Assembly (NCBI GenBank): GCA_014529385.2
Contig: CM043969.1
Span: 75,750,676 to 75,814,675 of the forward strand
Direction: 5' to 3'
DNA length: 64,000 nt
DNA from: Adiantum capillus-veneris
Lineage: Eukaryota > Streptophyta > Polypodiopsida > Polypodiales > Pteridaceae
Positions 1-11,369 of this stretch are shown piece by piece (the first letter of the stretch is position 1; the number at the start of each line of letters is the position of its first letter). A program made the position numbers and the translations under genes. The notes under the pieces are model-generated. The model ran no database searches. It was not told the DNA's origin and saw nothing but the letters and a program-made list of their open reading frames with translations.

Positions 1-1494
1 CTCAAATTCTTCAATGGGAGGTAAGATCTCATTTTTCTCTTTTCTCGTCCTATTCATGTGGTAACTCCCCCGGTTAGCTTCGTTGGCATCATGGATTTGC
101 TTCCACAGGTCATCTAGACCGTTACAATCCTTACCCATTTCTACCAATGTTTTATGTTGAAAACCATCACTTGTCTCATCTATTGTATTTGGCACTATGA
201 TAGGCTCTCCCTTAGACTCAAAGGCATTCGTGAGTCTTTCCTTTGTTTCTACTTGTTTCTCCACAGCTGGTTTGATAGGGGTTTGGAGCTGGTACTTCAT
301 GCCAACATGCAGGTTTACCAAGCGGGTTTTCTATCAAGGATTGAGCTATTTCAATCATCTTTCGACACATTTCCAACCTCTGTTTTTCTATTTCAGCATA
401 TGGATAAGTCATCCATCTTTGCTCTTGGGTTTGGTTGTTTTTGAGTCTGGCTTCGTAAGCTTTTAAGAGTGCATCTAACTGCTCATTTACCTTTTCTGCC
501 AACACTGATCCACCTGATCCTGCACTTTTGGGTTCTGCTATTTTGTTGGGTGCTATGGTTGCCGCAGTGTGTGAGCTTAGACTAGCTAGATCCTCTAACC
601 GCTCTAATCTATCCTTTCTAGTTTTCCAAGTGCTTCTATGATTTTTCCTTTCTGAACTTGGGGCATCGGTTTTTGGATCTTCAGTTATGGGTTCATTCGT
701 CATTCTTTGAGCTTGGGCCTGTGTCACTGCCTGAATAGGTATTATTGTCTCGTTTTTTGACCCTCCACTGGAAGGCACTGCTTCTAGCATGTTCAAGGTA
801 GTTTTTGCTCCTTTGCTCGGGTTCTTAGGGCAATCAGGAATCAAATGAGTAACTCCACACTGGGTGCAATATGCGTTGACTCTAATGATTTCATCATGAG
901 GACAATCTCTTAGCCACTGGTCTCCACCACACTTGTAGAAGGGTCCCTTAGGCTGTTGAGGTGCTCCTTGAGCTCCTCTTTGTTGGTATGCATGTCTCTC
1001 CCCTCCCATGCCTTCGTTGGCTATGAACAAAAATGTTCGTTCATCCAAGCTATATCTTCCTTCTCCTGCTGCCTGTGCGGCTGTTGGTGGTCCTGCATTT
1101 CCTATCATGCTCCATGGTTCTGGAGTTGAGGGTTCTTTTGGTGGATATAGGCAGGATTTTCAGCATATCCATTGGGATCTTCATAATATGCATGCATAGG
1201 CACCAAAGCCTTCTCTTCTGGTTTGGTTACTGTTGGTGTGTATCTTATGCCGATTGGTCGTAATCCTGGTAGGGGTGGTTGTTTCCCCAACACTGGTTGT
1301 GGTCTTTCTACACCTACAGGTCCTGGTAGGTTGCCTGCTTGATACCTAGGCATCGGTGGAAGTTGAGGAGATGCTACTTGAGCTTGGGGAACGTAAGGTC
1401 GTTCTCTCACATACCCCTTGTTATAATAACATTCCTCCGTCCCATGGTTTGTCCATTTTTGTTCAATAGCACACAAGTTAATCTTTTTTAGCAC
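1..1494 (-). pseudogene. gag-like C-terminal part with degenerate zinc knuckles (element P)
   Basis: Two reverse-strand ORFs (1105-1494 and 218-1108) continue in another frame to the window edge, with a frameshift near 285-300. Around 830-960 lie two knuckle-like motifs: YKCGGDQWLRDC, which lacks the first Cys, and CTQCGVTHLIPDC. The C-terminal stretch NQTQEQRWMTYP is shared with the gag of element N (NQT-stop-EDRWLTYP near 19880), as is an upstream GGSVL(A/V)(E/D)KV segment. A charged, probably helical tail follows. Zinc knuckles bind RNA during packaging (family knowledge). It is broken and incomplete here. Confidence 0.7.
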
Positions 1495-2220
1495 TTACTC
1501 TACAAGCTGCTCGTGGCTTACAAGTACTTCCCCTTTCGGTACCGTCTTAGCGGACTTGCTTCCACTTTGTTGTGAGGATGAATCGTCGTCAAGATCCTTG
1601 AATTCACCCTCTTTGTAGACCGCACAATTGTCTACAAGGTGAAGAGCCTCCTTAGTTAACTCGTTTAACATCATGCTCCTCTTCATATGTAAGTCCTTCT
1701 GGAGATCTACATTCCTTAGTCCTTGAATAAATATAAGCATAAGTCTGGACTGAGTTGGCAGTTCTTCCACAGGGCAGAACTTAACCTATCTTTTTGGTCG
1801 TAGGGCTGCCTTTTGCACAGACTCTCCCTCTTTCTGTTTGAATTTATGGATTTGTGAGACTGTATTATGAGCTATCCCCCTTTGTGAGAATTCCTCAATA
1901 AACTCATCAAACACCTCCTCCATAGACTCAAAGTCTCTACGCTCCACAGAGTCAAACCAAGTAGCAGCATCCTCCTCTAGGGTTAGTCCAAACCCTGCAA
2001 ATTGGGTAGGGAAGTCTAACACCTCTTCAGCTCTAATTACACGCACAAAGGCTGCTACATGATCTCTAGGATCTCTGTTTCCAGTGTATTTCTTGTTTAC
2101 CCATTTTTGCACTTGAGAAGGTCTAATTCTACGATGGTCTACAAATCTCATCATTGGATCTCCTCGTCCTAATCTATATACCTCCTCTGGCCTTCGGTAG
2201 TGGGCAGGTTCCTCTCCCAA
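1495..2220 (-). pseudogene. gag capsid-like domain (element P)
   Basis: Two ORFs (1786-2220 and 1495-1770) together read like a retrotransposon gag capsid: W-V-N-K-K-Y near 2100, AGFGLTLEEDAATWFDS near 1960, FIEEFSQRGI near 1890, then IFIQGLRNVDLQKDLH near 1720. A frameshift lies between 1770 and 1790. Nearly every block has a counterpart in element N (18380-18900, for example FVEEFSKRGIKHNT and IFIEGLRNETLKKDLH), so the two families share a gag ancestor. The role is assembly of the virus-like particle (family knowledge). Confidence 0.75.
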
Positions 2221-2229
2221 TGATGCTCC

Positions 2230-3010
2230 TTAGCCGTAATTTTTGACGGTTCTTGCAAGAGATGGTTCATCTCTTCGAACTCGCTCTATGGGTGGTCTTC
2301 CAGGTTCTATTGACCCTTGAGTTTTTGGCTTACTCTCGCCTTGATACTGTGAATAGAGTGGTGGTTCTTGTAAACCCCTTAGCCCTCGTGCGGCTTGATA
2401 ACCATCTCGATTTCGGTCCTGTTCTAATGTTGCACTCTGTCGAAGCCATGCCTGCAATACTGGCTGAGTTTCTGGTTTGTTTTGGTAGTTGAACGTCTGT
2501 TGTTGGGTAGAATGTGAGGTCGCATCGTACTCTTCTGAAAATGGATTTGTCGATTTGCTAGGGGTGTAGGTAGCTCTTGGCACTTCTTTTGGGGTATATG
2601 CTGATGCTTCTGGAACTGTTGCCTTTTCTACCTCCTCTGGGAGAATACGTTTGTATTCTCGCCTGTACCTATCAACAAAAACAATATCCTTCCCCATAGC
2701 AATTTCATAAGAGAATAAGTAAAGAACCTTGTCTTTTCTTAATTCGTTTGGGTAGGGTTCTTTGCAACGGAAGTAAGAGACTATTCCCTCGCTCTCATGC
2801 TTGTAAATTCCCACATTCTCATTATGAGTAGAGACCCTGGTTGTTTTTTTATCATACATAAAAAGAGCTCCGGGTCGATCAATGTTTGGGGGCGGTTCAG
2901 AATCAAGCATTTATCCGCTAGAGGTGGTCTTAGTAATGATTGGTATAACTGGAGAGTTAACCTCAATCACTACTGTATTTTATACACTTCTGATGTTCTG
3001 GATTACGTCT
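2230..3010 (-). pseudogene. gag N-terminal domain (element P)
   Basis: ORF 2230-2910 plus an upstream stretch in the same frame reaching about 3010, broken by stops (one TAA just before the Met at 2910). The block GIYKHESEGIVSYFRC ... VLYLFSYE ... VFVDRYRREYKRI matches, position by position, GIYRFTNGSHISFTC ... LYAFTYTD ... MVDKYGCDYKLV in element N gag (18010-18180). It is therefore a conserved N-terminal gag module of this lineage. I do not know a named domain for it. A Gln/Pro/Ser-rich linker follows. The true start codon is not clear. Confidence 0.6.
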
Positions 3011-3062
3011 GCTAATCTGGAACTGTACTTCCCTCGGATGTTGGCCAATTTACCTGAAAAGT

Positions 3063-4583
3063 CTTAATTCCATCTTTGCAATGTCCAAAAGGTAAAACAA
3101 GGTCCAAATTCACTTCTGAAAGAAGTTCTGGAATCCTCAAGTCAAATGGAACATCACTGTATAACCTTAGTCAAATTTTCTCTTCACTAAGCCCCAGTAG
3201 ACATCCTACGCGTAGGATGTCTCCTGCTGTGTTTTGCCTGGTTTTTGCACTATAGACTCCCTTTGATGTGCTGAGTCCACAGCTGTTTTTACTTTTTGAT
3301 TTGGTCACCTATAAGTTGGTCAATGGATCAGAAATCTTTTCCAGCAGCAGTGATGTTGGTCTGACCAGTCAACTCAACTCCAATTTGGACCAAAATTGAC
3401 TAGGAGGCTTGTCTCAGGCTATACAACACCCTGCTATGCTTACAGTCAGTTTTTGGCTTCAATTTCATGCATTAGGCATTCTACACGTAGCATGTCTAAT
3501 TGCTCAAAATGGCTTTAAATGCAAAGCACAGACTCCTCTTGAGGTGCTAATCACTTTGGTATGCTAAAATCTAAGTCTGGAGTGACAAATCACACAAAAC
3601 ACATCCTACGCGTAGGATGTCTTTTTGGCATGTTTGACCCCAGACTTGAGCCACAGCTTCCCCTTGATGTCAGCAACCCAGTGCTATGCTTAGATTTTGG
3701 TTTGGATTTCAAAGATCCCAATTTTAGCTGTTCTAGCCCTTTTCAGTCAAAAATACTATAGACTGCTTAGAACCCAATTTTCTCACCCAATTGAGATGAA
3801 ACCCTTCTCAAGCACTCAATAAATCATGCAGATCATGCTCATGCAGCCACCCTATGGTTTTGGTCTCAAAATATTGCCTTGGCACAATTTGGGTAGGATG
3901 TCTGGCAATTTTTGTCTATCTGGCCTTATCTTGTCAAGATATGGTCAAATTTCCACTTTCCAGGTGAAAACAGGGTAAAACCTACCTTCTGCACACACTG
4001 GTCAACTCAAAATTTCAAAATTCTCACCAGATCAACATGTAGACATCCTACGCGCTTAAAATTTATTTTTTTCCTGACAGAAATGCTCTTGATGCTCTGC
4101 AGCTCTCTCAGAAACACTCACAGCAACTTTTGGACTTCACTTCAGCTTTCAAACACTTTTTTGCGTCTTTTACAACCTTGTGATAAACCTAACAGCAAGT
4201 ATAACATGCATGAAGTGCTCTAGATCTAGATCATGAATCATGATGTCCTACTTACCCTACTCCTACTCATCATGAGAAATGGTGATATTGGTGTTTCGGT
4301 TGCTTTCTGGCCTCTCTGGACTCTCAAGCTCTTCTTTCACCGCTTCTACCACTCCAACTCCTACTCTCTACACCACAACTCAACTAAAAACTAAAAACTA
4401 TCGAAATCCACCTAAGTCTACCTAAGTCGAAGGATCTAGGCCAGACACACGCTCCCTAGACTCCCTCTAAGACCTAGAGAGTCCTCCACCGTCTGATCCT
4501 ATCTAAATGTAAAACGAGACTCTGGCAAGCCAGAGAATCCCTATCCTCAAGGACTAGTCTCGATCACTTACCTAGGGTTTTCG
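3063..4583 (-). other. untranslated leader of element P with dispersed palindromes
   Basis: About 1.5 kb between primer site and gag with no convincing coding. It holds diverged repeated passages, for example three versions of a block like agactccctttgatgtgctg near 3245, 3525 and 3650. Interspersed are copies of one palindrome: perfect at 3199-3222 and 3601-3620 (core ACATCCTACGCGTAGGATGT), degenerate at about 3475-3496, and half-sites at about 3890-3904 and 4041-4054. No splice or tRNA-like feature was recognised. Confidence 0.65.
3199..4054. repeat. family-1 palindrome array
   Basis: The core ACATCCTACGCGTAGGATGT is its own reverse complement. The copy at 3199-3222 extends to a 24-nt perfect palindrome with flanking AG/CT. 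The 3601-3620 copy is perfect over 20 nt. A decayed copy (GCATTCTACACGTAGCATG) lies at about 3475, a right half-site (GGGTAGGATGTC) at about 3890, and a left half plus CGCG at 4041-4054. The matching half-site in the LTR is at about 4816-4829. The function is unknown. Confidence 0.85.
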
Positions 4584-4601
4584 TCCCCGGCAGCGGCACC
4601 A
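4584..4601 (-). promoter_or_regulatory. primer binding site, tRNA-Asp type (element P)
   Basis: On the minus strand TGGTGCCGCTGCCGGGGA starts one base after the LTR end. It resembles the complement of the 3' end of plant tRNA-Asp (TGGCGCCGTTGCCGGGGA, from general knowledge), as used by Athila/Tat-type elements. It primes minus-strand cDNA synthesis. Confidence 0.8.
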
Positions 4602-4602
4602 A

Positions 4603-5200
4603 TGTTGGCGGATACACCGCGATGGACGTCAGCACAACGAGAACTCACCTAACAAGATTTGTCAGCTAAGGACGAAGCTCGACCTGCAGGCGCGTGGAAG
4701 CAAGCATAGGTCTCGAAACTCCACAGAACTTGAAGAAGACCCTACTAACACCAATAGGTCGCTCTCCCTAAGGTCTATGAACCAAAATACCAACCCTAAA
4801 CACCTGGTGAAAAATCACATAGGATGTCTGGCCGAAATCTGCAGGTCGTCGTTTCCAAAAACTAAAGTGCCAAATGTGTAGCTCTACTCGATGCGAACGC
4901 GTGGATATACTGAAATGCTGAGCTTCTTGGTTCCTTAAGAACTCTTCATCTAAGCCAATCTTGAAGTCCTCCTACTCTTTGAAAGTTGGATTTTTAGTTT
5001 GCAACTTCTTTGGGTTGGATTGCCCGAACTCTTCAAAACCCCCTTGGAGAGTTCAAAGGCTTCTCTCTTTGACCAACATTATCATGCTAAATAATATTGT
5101 ACAGTGTTTCTTATTCCAACCGGTCCTTCTAAACCGTTCTCATTTTGAATCATATGGATTTAGTGCATTCCACGTTTTTTTATAAGGATCATATGGAATG
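4603..5200 (-). repeat. LTR of element P (family 1), outer boundary undefined
   Basis: The inner end is clear: plus strand TGTTGGCGG at 4603, so the minus-strand LTR ends in CCGCCAACA next to the primer site. The first ~300 bp match, inverted, the LTR piece at 32411-32861. A TATA-like TATAAAAAAA on the minus strand lies at 5175-5184. The U3 start should lie to the right of this, but I find no clear TG/polypurine boundary before about 5590, so the end given is a minimum. Confidence 0.65.
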
Positions 5201-6037
5201 AGTTGAATGTGTTCAGAGAGCTATTCTAGGTTAGCAGTTAGAGCTAGTTCGGTGCAAACTAAGACGCCAGATTAGACTTCAATATATTGAAAGACATAAC
5301 TGGAACTGGAAATATGAAAGACACTAGAAATGATAACTAGAACTGGAATTGTATTATTCATATTAGAAAAGTGTACAACTAGAGTCAATACTGAATGAGC
5401 TTCCAGTTTAATAAAAGTGCAAAGTACATCAACCAATGGCTCAAGATACAAATATGAGGCTTGGGGTTAGGGACTCATGAATTGGGTCTAGACTCTAGGC
5501 TATTGGATATTAGGTATTGGGTTATCAGGTACCCAAATGAAGTATTGGGTCCTATATATAGTCCTTGGATTGGTGTCTGACTGAAGGTATATTGTGTCAG
5601 TTACCGTGGTAACTGTCTCTAGACTACCACTTATGGAAGACTCCAATCCCACCATCCACCTGCTAGGCCAGCCACTCTATAGTAGCTTCCTCATACTATT
5701 CCCTGATCCCATCTTGTATCAAGATGTAGATTTGTGGATCTGCTTGCTTAGTGTGTGGAGGATAAAGTGCTGGAAAGAAGCAAGGTAGCTCTACTTCTTT
5801 GATAGGGATGACATAAAGAATTGCTAGGGAATCAGGGAAAATTTCTAAAAAGTTCATTATCATCTGGTTCTCTTGCTGCATCATCTTCCTGGAGATTCAA
5901 ACCAGATGAAATAAACTTTTCAAATGCATCTCTTGCTCTTTGAGAGTCATCCTAGTCTTGGGTCCTTGACTGCTAGTTGCATGATATTCTCGTAAGGCTT
6001 TGACCCTTAAATCTAGAATTCCTCTAGCACTATGCGT
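5201..6037. other. unassigned stretch between the element P LTR and ORF3 of element A
   Basis: No convincing gene. It may contain the remaining U3 of the element P LTR and the degraded 3' end of element A. A local duplication (gaaagaca...actggaactggaa) sits at about 5288-5350. Short reverse ORFs at 5696-5884 and around could be decayed ORF3 tail, but nothing is recognisable. Confidence 0.4.
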
Positions 6038-8590
6038 CTATATGAGCATGTATTTCATCTGAAGGCGGATATCCTTCATACATTGGTAGGCTAGTATGGT
6101 GCCTAGTAGCATCTCAACCTGTAAACCCAAAGACTTGAGGTCATCAGTGGTTAAGTCCTTCCTGGCTAGGTATACCACTTTGTTATCAGTAGTTAGGCAC
6201 CATTCCAGGACCCTTTCTAGCACTTGGACATAGCTTGAATGTGGAGGAAGCTTGCAGACTATTTGATTGTGATAATGATAGCTTTCCACTCCTACACCAT
6301 TTGTCTGGCCCTCACATACAAAATCTAAAACCTCTCCATATCTGAATAGACGAAGTCATCATCTAAGTATGTCTAGATCTGGAGGTGCTTCTGCTTTTGT
6401 ACGCTTTTGTTAAGTGTGAGTAGCTCAATAGAGTGACTTTGGTCAGATTCATAGTCAGGTTTCAATACAATGCTCTTGCCCTTAGTATTCTTGCACTAAA
6501 TATGAAGTACATGTTTCCCAACTTGTTGTTGATTAGGTGGGTTTTGTCATTGAGAATCATCAGCAAGTGGTGGTTGATCATTAGCATGCCCATCCTTGGC
6601 TCAATCTAGAGCCTGGCTTCTCATGGGTGCTGATGCTCCTTCTGCTCACCCTGTGTTAGTGTTTCCATCTTGATCATCATCATCATGATCATCTTTATTG
6701 TGCTACTCTGTCTATTCTTCCTTGTCCTCCTCTTCATAATCATCATCTTGTTTCTTCTTATTCTCCAGATATTCTGACAATGCCAAGAGCTGTGGTATAC
6801 TCATCATCTTTCTCTTGTAAGTCAGACTAAATGGACTCAATGACATTCCCCATATATTTTAGGTTCAAACTTAGATTGTCATACTTGTCCATTATTTGTA
6901 CTAGAGAATCATAATATATTTTTCCATTATTGTATCCTTTGTGACATGGTGTTTTTAGTACAACTTCTTGTATTCTGCTCGCTTTGCCTCAAACAGTGTT
7001 TAGAATCGATTAGTGTCTTGCTAAGAATTTCCTTTCTCCTCCTCCAACACCCTATTTGCATCGGTCAATTTATCTATCTTTTTTTGGAGACCCTGCACTT
7101 CTCTGTTGTGTTGTTATTGCTGAAGCTATAATTTTAAAATCTATTGTGTCCACCCTGCTTTTTTTTTTATGATCTTTTCTAGCTCAGCTTTAGTTGCTTG
7201 AAGATCTTCTTTTAACTTGTCCACCTCTAAGCTAGAAATGGATCCTTGTACTTCCATCATCTAGCCCGTGGAATTGACGATGGTGTTCCAGCCAGATTGA
7301 ACTACCACGGTGCACCCTTGTGTGATGGTCTCTAGCTTAGTTTGATCTGTCTCATAAACCGTCATTGGAAAAGCATAAGGCAATGCAACTTGATCTGGTT
7401 TCTTCATGACCAGTCTCCCTTTGAGTGGTTTTTTTTAATGACACTACGGCCTATGCAATTTGACAATGGGCATTGGGGTTTGGGTAGGCTCTAAGCCACT
7501 GGTTGATGCTTGTTCAATGCCAATAGATTTTTTAGTTGTTGTTTTTACCTGTGACTGCCCATTGGAGTGGCCTTGTGCTGTATTAGCTTGTGCCTCAGTG
7601 GTACCCCCTGGCTTGTGAGTTCTTTTCTAAAAAGTTTTTAGTGGATCTACAATTTTTTGCTTCTTGCTTGAAGACTTGGTCTCTATATGGGCTGATGGTC
7701 ATTTTGCGCAATTTCCATTGTCTCTTTTCCTTTGCCTCCAGATTGCTTTGTTGTAGTGTCCTTTGTCTATTCTTACCTGGTCTTGTCGGCCTCCCCAATT
7801 CTAGTTTCTTCAGAATATGTCATTGTGATCTTTGGCACCTGTCCTTAGTCACCTTATCCCAAATATTTTGAACAGTGACCTATACTAGAGGCAGGCCTTA
7901 CCCAATAGAGGAGTTGCCATACATACTAGGCTTTTTTTTGTTTGGATTTAGCTTTAGTTGTTTGTTGCACAACGTTGGTATGCAGGAATTGACTGATATT
8001 GATATTGGCCTCTGGGTTGTGGAAGTTGGCCAGTAGCATGGCAATTAGTTTTTTAGAGAGATACGTCGGGTTATTTTTTAGGCTGATGGTTTTTGCAATG
8101 AATCTATACACTGAGGTGCATTCCAGTGCGGCTATTGGAATGCTTTGTGCACCATCCATGTGCTTCTTCCTGGCCTGATCGTCTTCCTTTAAAAAATTGC
8201 TAACTTCATCAGCTGTGGATGGTGTGGGTTTTGGTGCATCTGGGATTTTGAACACCTGGGCCAACTCACAAGTTGTAAGTTCCAGTGTTCTACCATTCAT
8301 AACTATCGTATCCTTGTCCGGTTGATATGTAGCTAACAGTTGTTGAGTGATTCTTGCATCAAAGGGTAGTGCCACAACCTCCACCACTACATCTAGTCAC
8401 CATAATCTTAATAAGGCTTTATCTTTTTCTTGAAAGACATACTTTGCTATTTTAGTGTGTGCTACAACACCAAATGCTTCTGTAATGGATGATTTCAAAG
8501 TCTCGGTCTCGACAGACATAGTGTCCAATGTTTCTTGCATTTTCTTTGAGGTTTTCTACCTACCCATACACAACTTAGTCGAGAAAGTTT
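6038..8590 (-). pseudogene. ORF3 of element A: post-integrase protein, decayed
   Basis: Lies directly downstream of integrase on the minus strand. The best-preserved piece (7926-8387) contains GRTLELTTCELAQVFKIPD. This aligns with the N-terminal blocks of ORF3 in element B (NKVEVVITKDIVAEALKLP, near 54940-55010) and element C (near 63780). Further on, about 6905-7165 reads as a coiled coil (LQKKIDKLTDANRVLEEEK) interrupted by about seven in-frame TAG/TAA stops and no indels. A last ORF is at 6038-6289. The fold may belong to the putative plant transposon protein / plant-mobile-domain type, which I cannot confirm. The function is unknown. Confidence 0.55.
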
Positions 8591-8660
8591 GTGTAGAACA
8601 AGACCTACTTGTAGTGGTAAAAGGTTTGTATAGAGAGTAGCGAGGAGTCTTGAGTAGCAT

Positions 8661-8822
8661 TGCTGCAACTGTTGAGGGAGTAGATGTGTGTAGCGAAGAA
8701 GGTCTCTACTGCGAGCTCAAGGAATTTTTTGCAGACTGCAATGCTGCAACAGTTGAGGGAGTAGATGTGTGTAGCGAAGAAGGTCTCTACTGCGAGCTCG
8801 AGGAATTTTTTGCAGACTGCAA
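8661..8822 (-). repeat. 81-bp direct tandem duplication in ORF3 upstream region
   Basis: The block beginning tgctgcaact at 8661 recurs at 8742 with a couple of substitutions, a period of 81 bp (27 codons), so the reading frame is preserved. On the minus strand one frame is Ser/Thr-rich. The two copies are nearly identical, so the duplication is fairly recent relative to the decay of the surrounding ORF. Confidence 0.9.
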
Positions 8823-9122
8823 TGCTAGAGGTACAAGAGGATGCGAGTAAAGTGAAGGAGGGCAAACCCTTTGCATAGTTATACATGTGTATACGTGCCA
8901 TGAATGCCCACTCCATGGTTGTCTTGAAATTATGCGCATCATTTTTGAGGTGTTGCTCATGTAGTGGTCCATTATAATCGTTATTACTGACAAGATCCTT
9001 TTTATGATTATGGCAACTATTTTTTGATGGTGACCATCAGGTGATGCTACTAAATTTTCCCACTAGTTCTGGACTAGATCATCGGGTTTGGGACTTGTGT
9101 GAATGCGGCCTGATTGTTGAAT

Positions 9123-9630
9123 CTACATTGGTTCTAGAATTGACTCTACTAGATTGATATGAAACAAATTCAAGGGTTCATCATATGATTCAAAAGGTAC
9201 CTCTAGTACTAGCTCTACTAGGATTTCCTCTTTTCTAGCATGGTATAGCTTAATCTTGGACCCATTGTATACTCTTAGTAATAGCAACCCTGACAAATCT
9301 TTGAGTCTTACCATACCATTGGAGAACACCCAATTTACCTCACATGGTCCTAACCAAGCTATTTTCGGATTCAGTTTCTTGGGTCCCAACTTGGACTGAT
9401 AAAGCAGTACCAAACCACCTTTCTTAAATTCTTTGACCTTAACTTTACTGTCATGCCAATGCTTCCTCCTCTACTGGAATACTTCCTATTCTAGCATGGC
9501 CCTCTGTCTGATTTCATCCAGCCGTTAAAGGTCGTCTAGTCTTTGCTTCAAATTCTAATGAAAATCCATTCCATACTCAACTACCATTCTCAGAATGGGA
9601 ATAGAAAATCCCATTGGTACTACTGCCTCT
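9123..9630 (-). pseudogene. integrase C-terminal region of element A
   Basis: ORF 9123-9413 contains KLGPKKLNPKIAWLGPCEV and NGSKIKLYH, the usual Ty3/gypsy integrase C-terminal pattern (K-x-GP...W-x-GPY-V, then NG-x-x-LK-x-Y). Upstream to 9630 the frame stays open except for four stops at 9471-9473, 9486-9488, 9525-9527 and 9555-9557 (TAG, TAG, TAA, TAG). All four sit where Gln fits the family. At 9630 the frame is cut by the copia insertion. Skipping that insertion together with one target copy restores VYGTEAVVPMG without a break. Confidence 0.8.
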
Positions 9631-9820
9631 TGAAGGGGATCGGGGAGCACCACAGACGGAGAGTGAGAGAGAGAAGGAGACACCCGACACACAGATATGG
9701 GTGGGGAGACTCAAAGAGTGAGCAGCCCCCTATACACTTATGCTATGTATAAGGTATACAAGTCAGTGGGCGCCCAGACTCTGGGCGGCCGGGCAAGGCA
9801 CAGGTGCCTATACCCCAACA
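9631..9820 (-). repeat. 3' LTR of Copia-1
   Basis: 190 bp. The plus strand starts TGAAGGGGATCGGGG and ends ACCCCAACA. It is a direct repeat of 13140-13329 and contains a short GA-rich tract (about 9660-9680). Confidence 0.92.
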
Positions 9821-9831
9821 ACCTCCCACTT
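9821..9831 (-). promoter_or_regulatory. polypurine tract of Copia-1
   Basis: On the minus strand AAGTGGGAGGT immediately precedes the 3' LTR (TGTTGGGG...). It is the classic copia plus-strand primer position. Confidence 0.85.
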
Positions 9832-10547
9832 AAAGGCGACTGTGCCTTTAAGCAAGGGAACCTAGTCTAAAGTATACAAAAGGTGAGAGAAAATCGCTCT
9901 CAACCGATGTCCACTGGCTGGCTGTGATCGTGTGCATCCGGCTATCCTGCTCCCGTGTAAGTCCATACACCACCAGACGTACCGCACACGTACTACAAGT
10001 ATGTACGCAATACCTGCATATCTCCCTCGTGCACTATGCCATCATCAGTCAACAAATGACTGACAACCCCAACTGCAAATTCTCCCACTACAGCTGCGAT
10101 ATCCGGTCTCAAGATCAACATCTCATACATGAGACCACCGAATGCCGATGCAATGCTAGCGGGCCCTGCTAGCTCTACGGAGCATGCATCAACATATATA
10201 TCCCTGGCAATAGGCATCTCTGACTGAAAAGGCGTGTCAGCCACATGCATCTCCTGACTGTCCGCAAAAGACGCATCAACCTGTCGTGCAACCTCAGAGC
10301 AAACCAGCTGCTCTAGGTGTCTGCTGGAAGACATATCCTGCACAACTATATCCCCATGCTCACTGTCGAGCATAGAAAGGAATGACTACATAATCGCTGA
10401 CATCTCAGCCTCCTCTGCAATCATCCACTGCAAACATGACCACTCAATCTGCTGTGACTCACGAGAGCTCTCATGCTCTAACTCCGTATGCATAGACTCT
10501 TGCACAACGTCCTCTTGTCGTGGCTCACTAGAGCAAGACCGCTCTAC
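9832..10547 (-). pseudogene. reverse transcriptase tail remnant (Copia-1)
   Basis: ORF 9993-10373 contains SIASAFGGLMYEMLILRPD ... VGVVSHLL ... QVLRTYL. This corresponds to the end of copia reverse transcriptase (GSLMY-AM-x-x-TRPDI-A-Y-AVGVVSRF ... WILRYL, family knowledge). The catalytic YVDD region, integrase and RNase H are missing. Copia-2 keeps exactly the same tail (36994-37566). The segment between protease and this tail (10374-10547) is a Glu/Ser-rich stretch with no recognised domain. Confidence 0.7.
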
Positions 10548-11369
10548 CTATCTATCCTGCATAGAAGTATCTCGCACAACTGACTCTCTGCTTTGCTCAG
10601 TCACTAGCAAAGCATGCATGTCTGACTCTGTCACCTCTCTGTGTGACTGCTCAAGTCGTGCCCCAATTGTGTGCACAACGAGCTCACTACTCTGCACTCC
10701 ATGTAAAGTATCCTGCAACCCATGAGCAAAAGAGACTCGCCTGCTCTCTCGCTCTCTACCTGGCTGCGTGATCACAGAGACAACACCGTCTCTCTCGTGA
10801 TCCACATGCAATGGGTAACCTGTACCACTCCTGGCACCTCTCGCAATCACTAGCGAACCCAAATGCATCACAAAATCTCGCTCTCGTAGCGAAATCTGAC
10901 ATCCACAATCCCGTAACTGTCTGACTGAGATCAAATCCCATCTCAGATCTGGCACATAACGCACATGACGCAGGGTAAATCTCATACCACTGGGCAAGGA
11001 CAAACATACGTCTCCTGCACCCTCAATGTCATACACAGCACCATCAGCCATGTGCACACAACCAAGTCTCCCACTAGAAAACGTGCTAAACCACTCACGA
11101 TGCGACGTGACATGGAAAGTAGCATCTGAATCTAGTAACCAATGTGAAGACAATGTGCAATCCGATATGCACTCCGTAGACATAAGATCGTTTGAAGACA
11201 AGCTAGATGTAAATGTGACATCGCCGTCACAAGCATACTCAGTAACCACCATACTGATCTCACTAGCATCTGTTGTGCCCAAATTTGCATCACGTATCTG
11301 TCGCCTCCGTTGTCTCAAACGCCTGAAACATCGACGCCTAATGTGCCCTCTATGTCCACATGCCAACAT
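10548..11369 (-). pseudogene. zinc knuckle end plus retropepsin-like domain (Copia-1)
   Basis: The ORF starts inside the zinc knuckle (CGHRGHIRRRC). The first Cys of the knuckle is in the upstream gag frame, one base out of phase. Further on comes HWLLDSDATFHVTSHREWF, the copia protease active-site context (normally LLDSGAT-x-H), followed by the VYDIEGAGDVCL and LRHVRYVPDLRWDLISV blocks typical of the protease/pre-integrase region. The catalytic D-S-G reads D-S-D, so activity is doubtful. Copia-2 has the same change. Confidence 0.75.

Larger units (their letters stand above)
1..5200 (-). mobile_element. Element P: 5' half of a Ty3/gypsy LTR retrotransposon, reverse orientation
   Basis: Read on the minus strand from right to left this is an LTR (4603 to about 5200), a primer binding site (4584-4601), a 1.5-kb untranslated leader with palindromes, and a gag-like coding region that runs off the left window edge. 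The tRNA-Asp-type primer site is typical of Athila/Tat-like Ty3/gypsy elements (family knowledge). No protease, reverse transcriptase or integrase is in view, because those would lie beyond position 1. Gag is split over several frames, so this copy is probably dead. The same LTR family recurs, truncated and in the other orientation, at 32411-32861. The right LTR boundary is uncertain. Confidence 0.75.

Noticed and set aside
154-466. Plus-strand ORFs over element P gag
   Set aside because: They are shadows of the minus-strand gag coding region.
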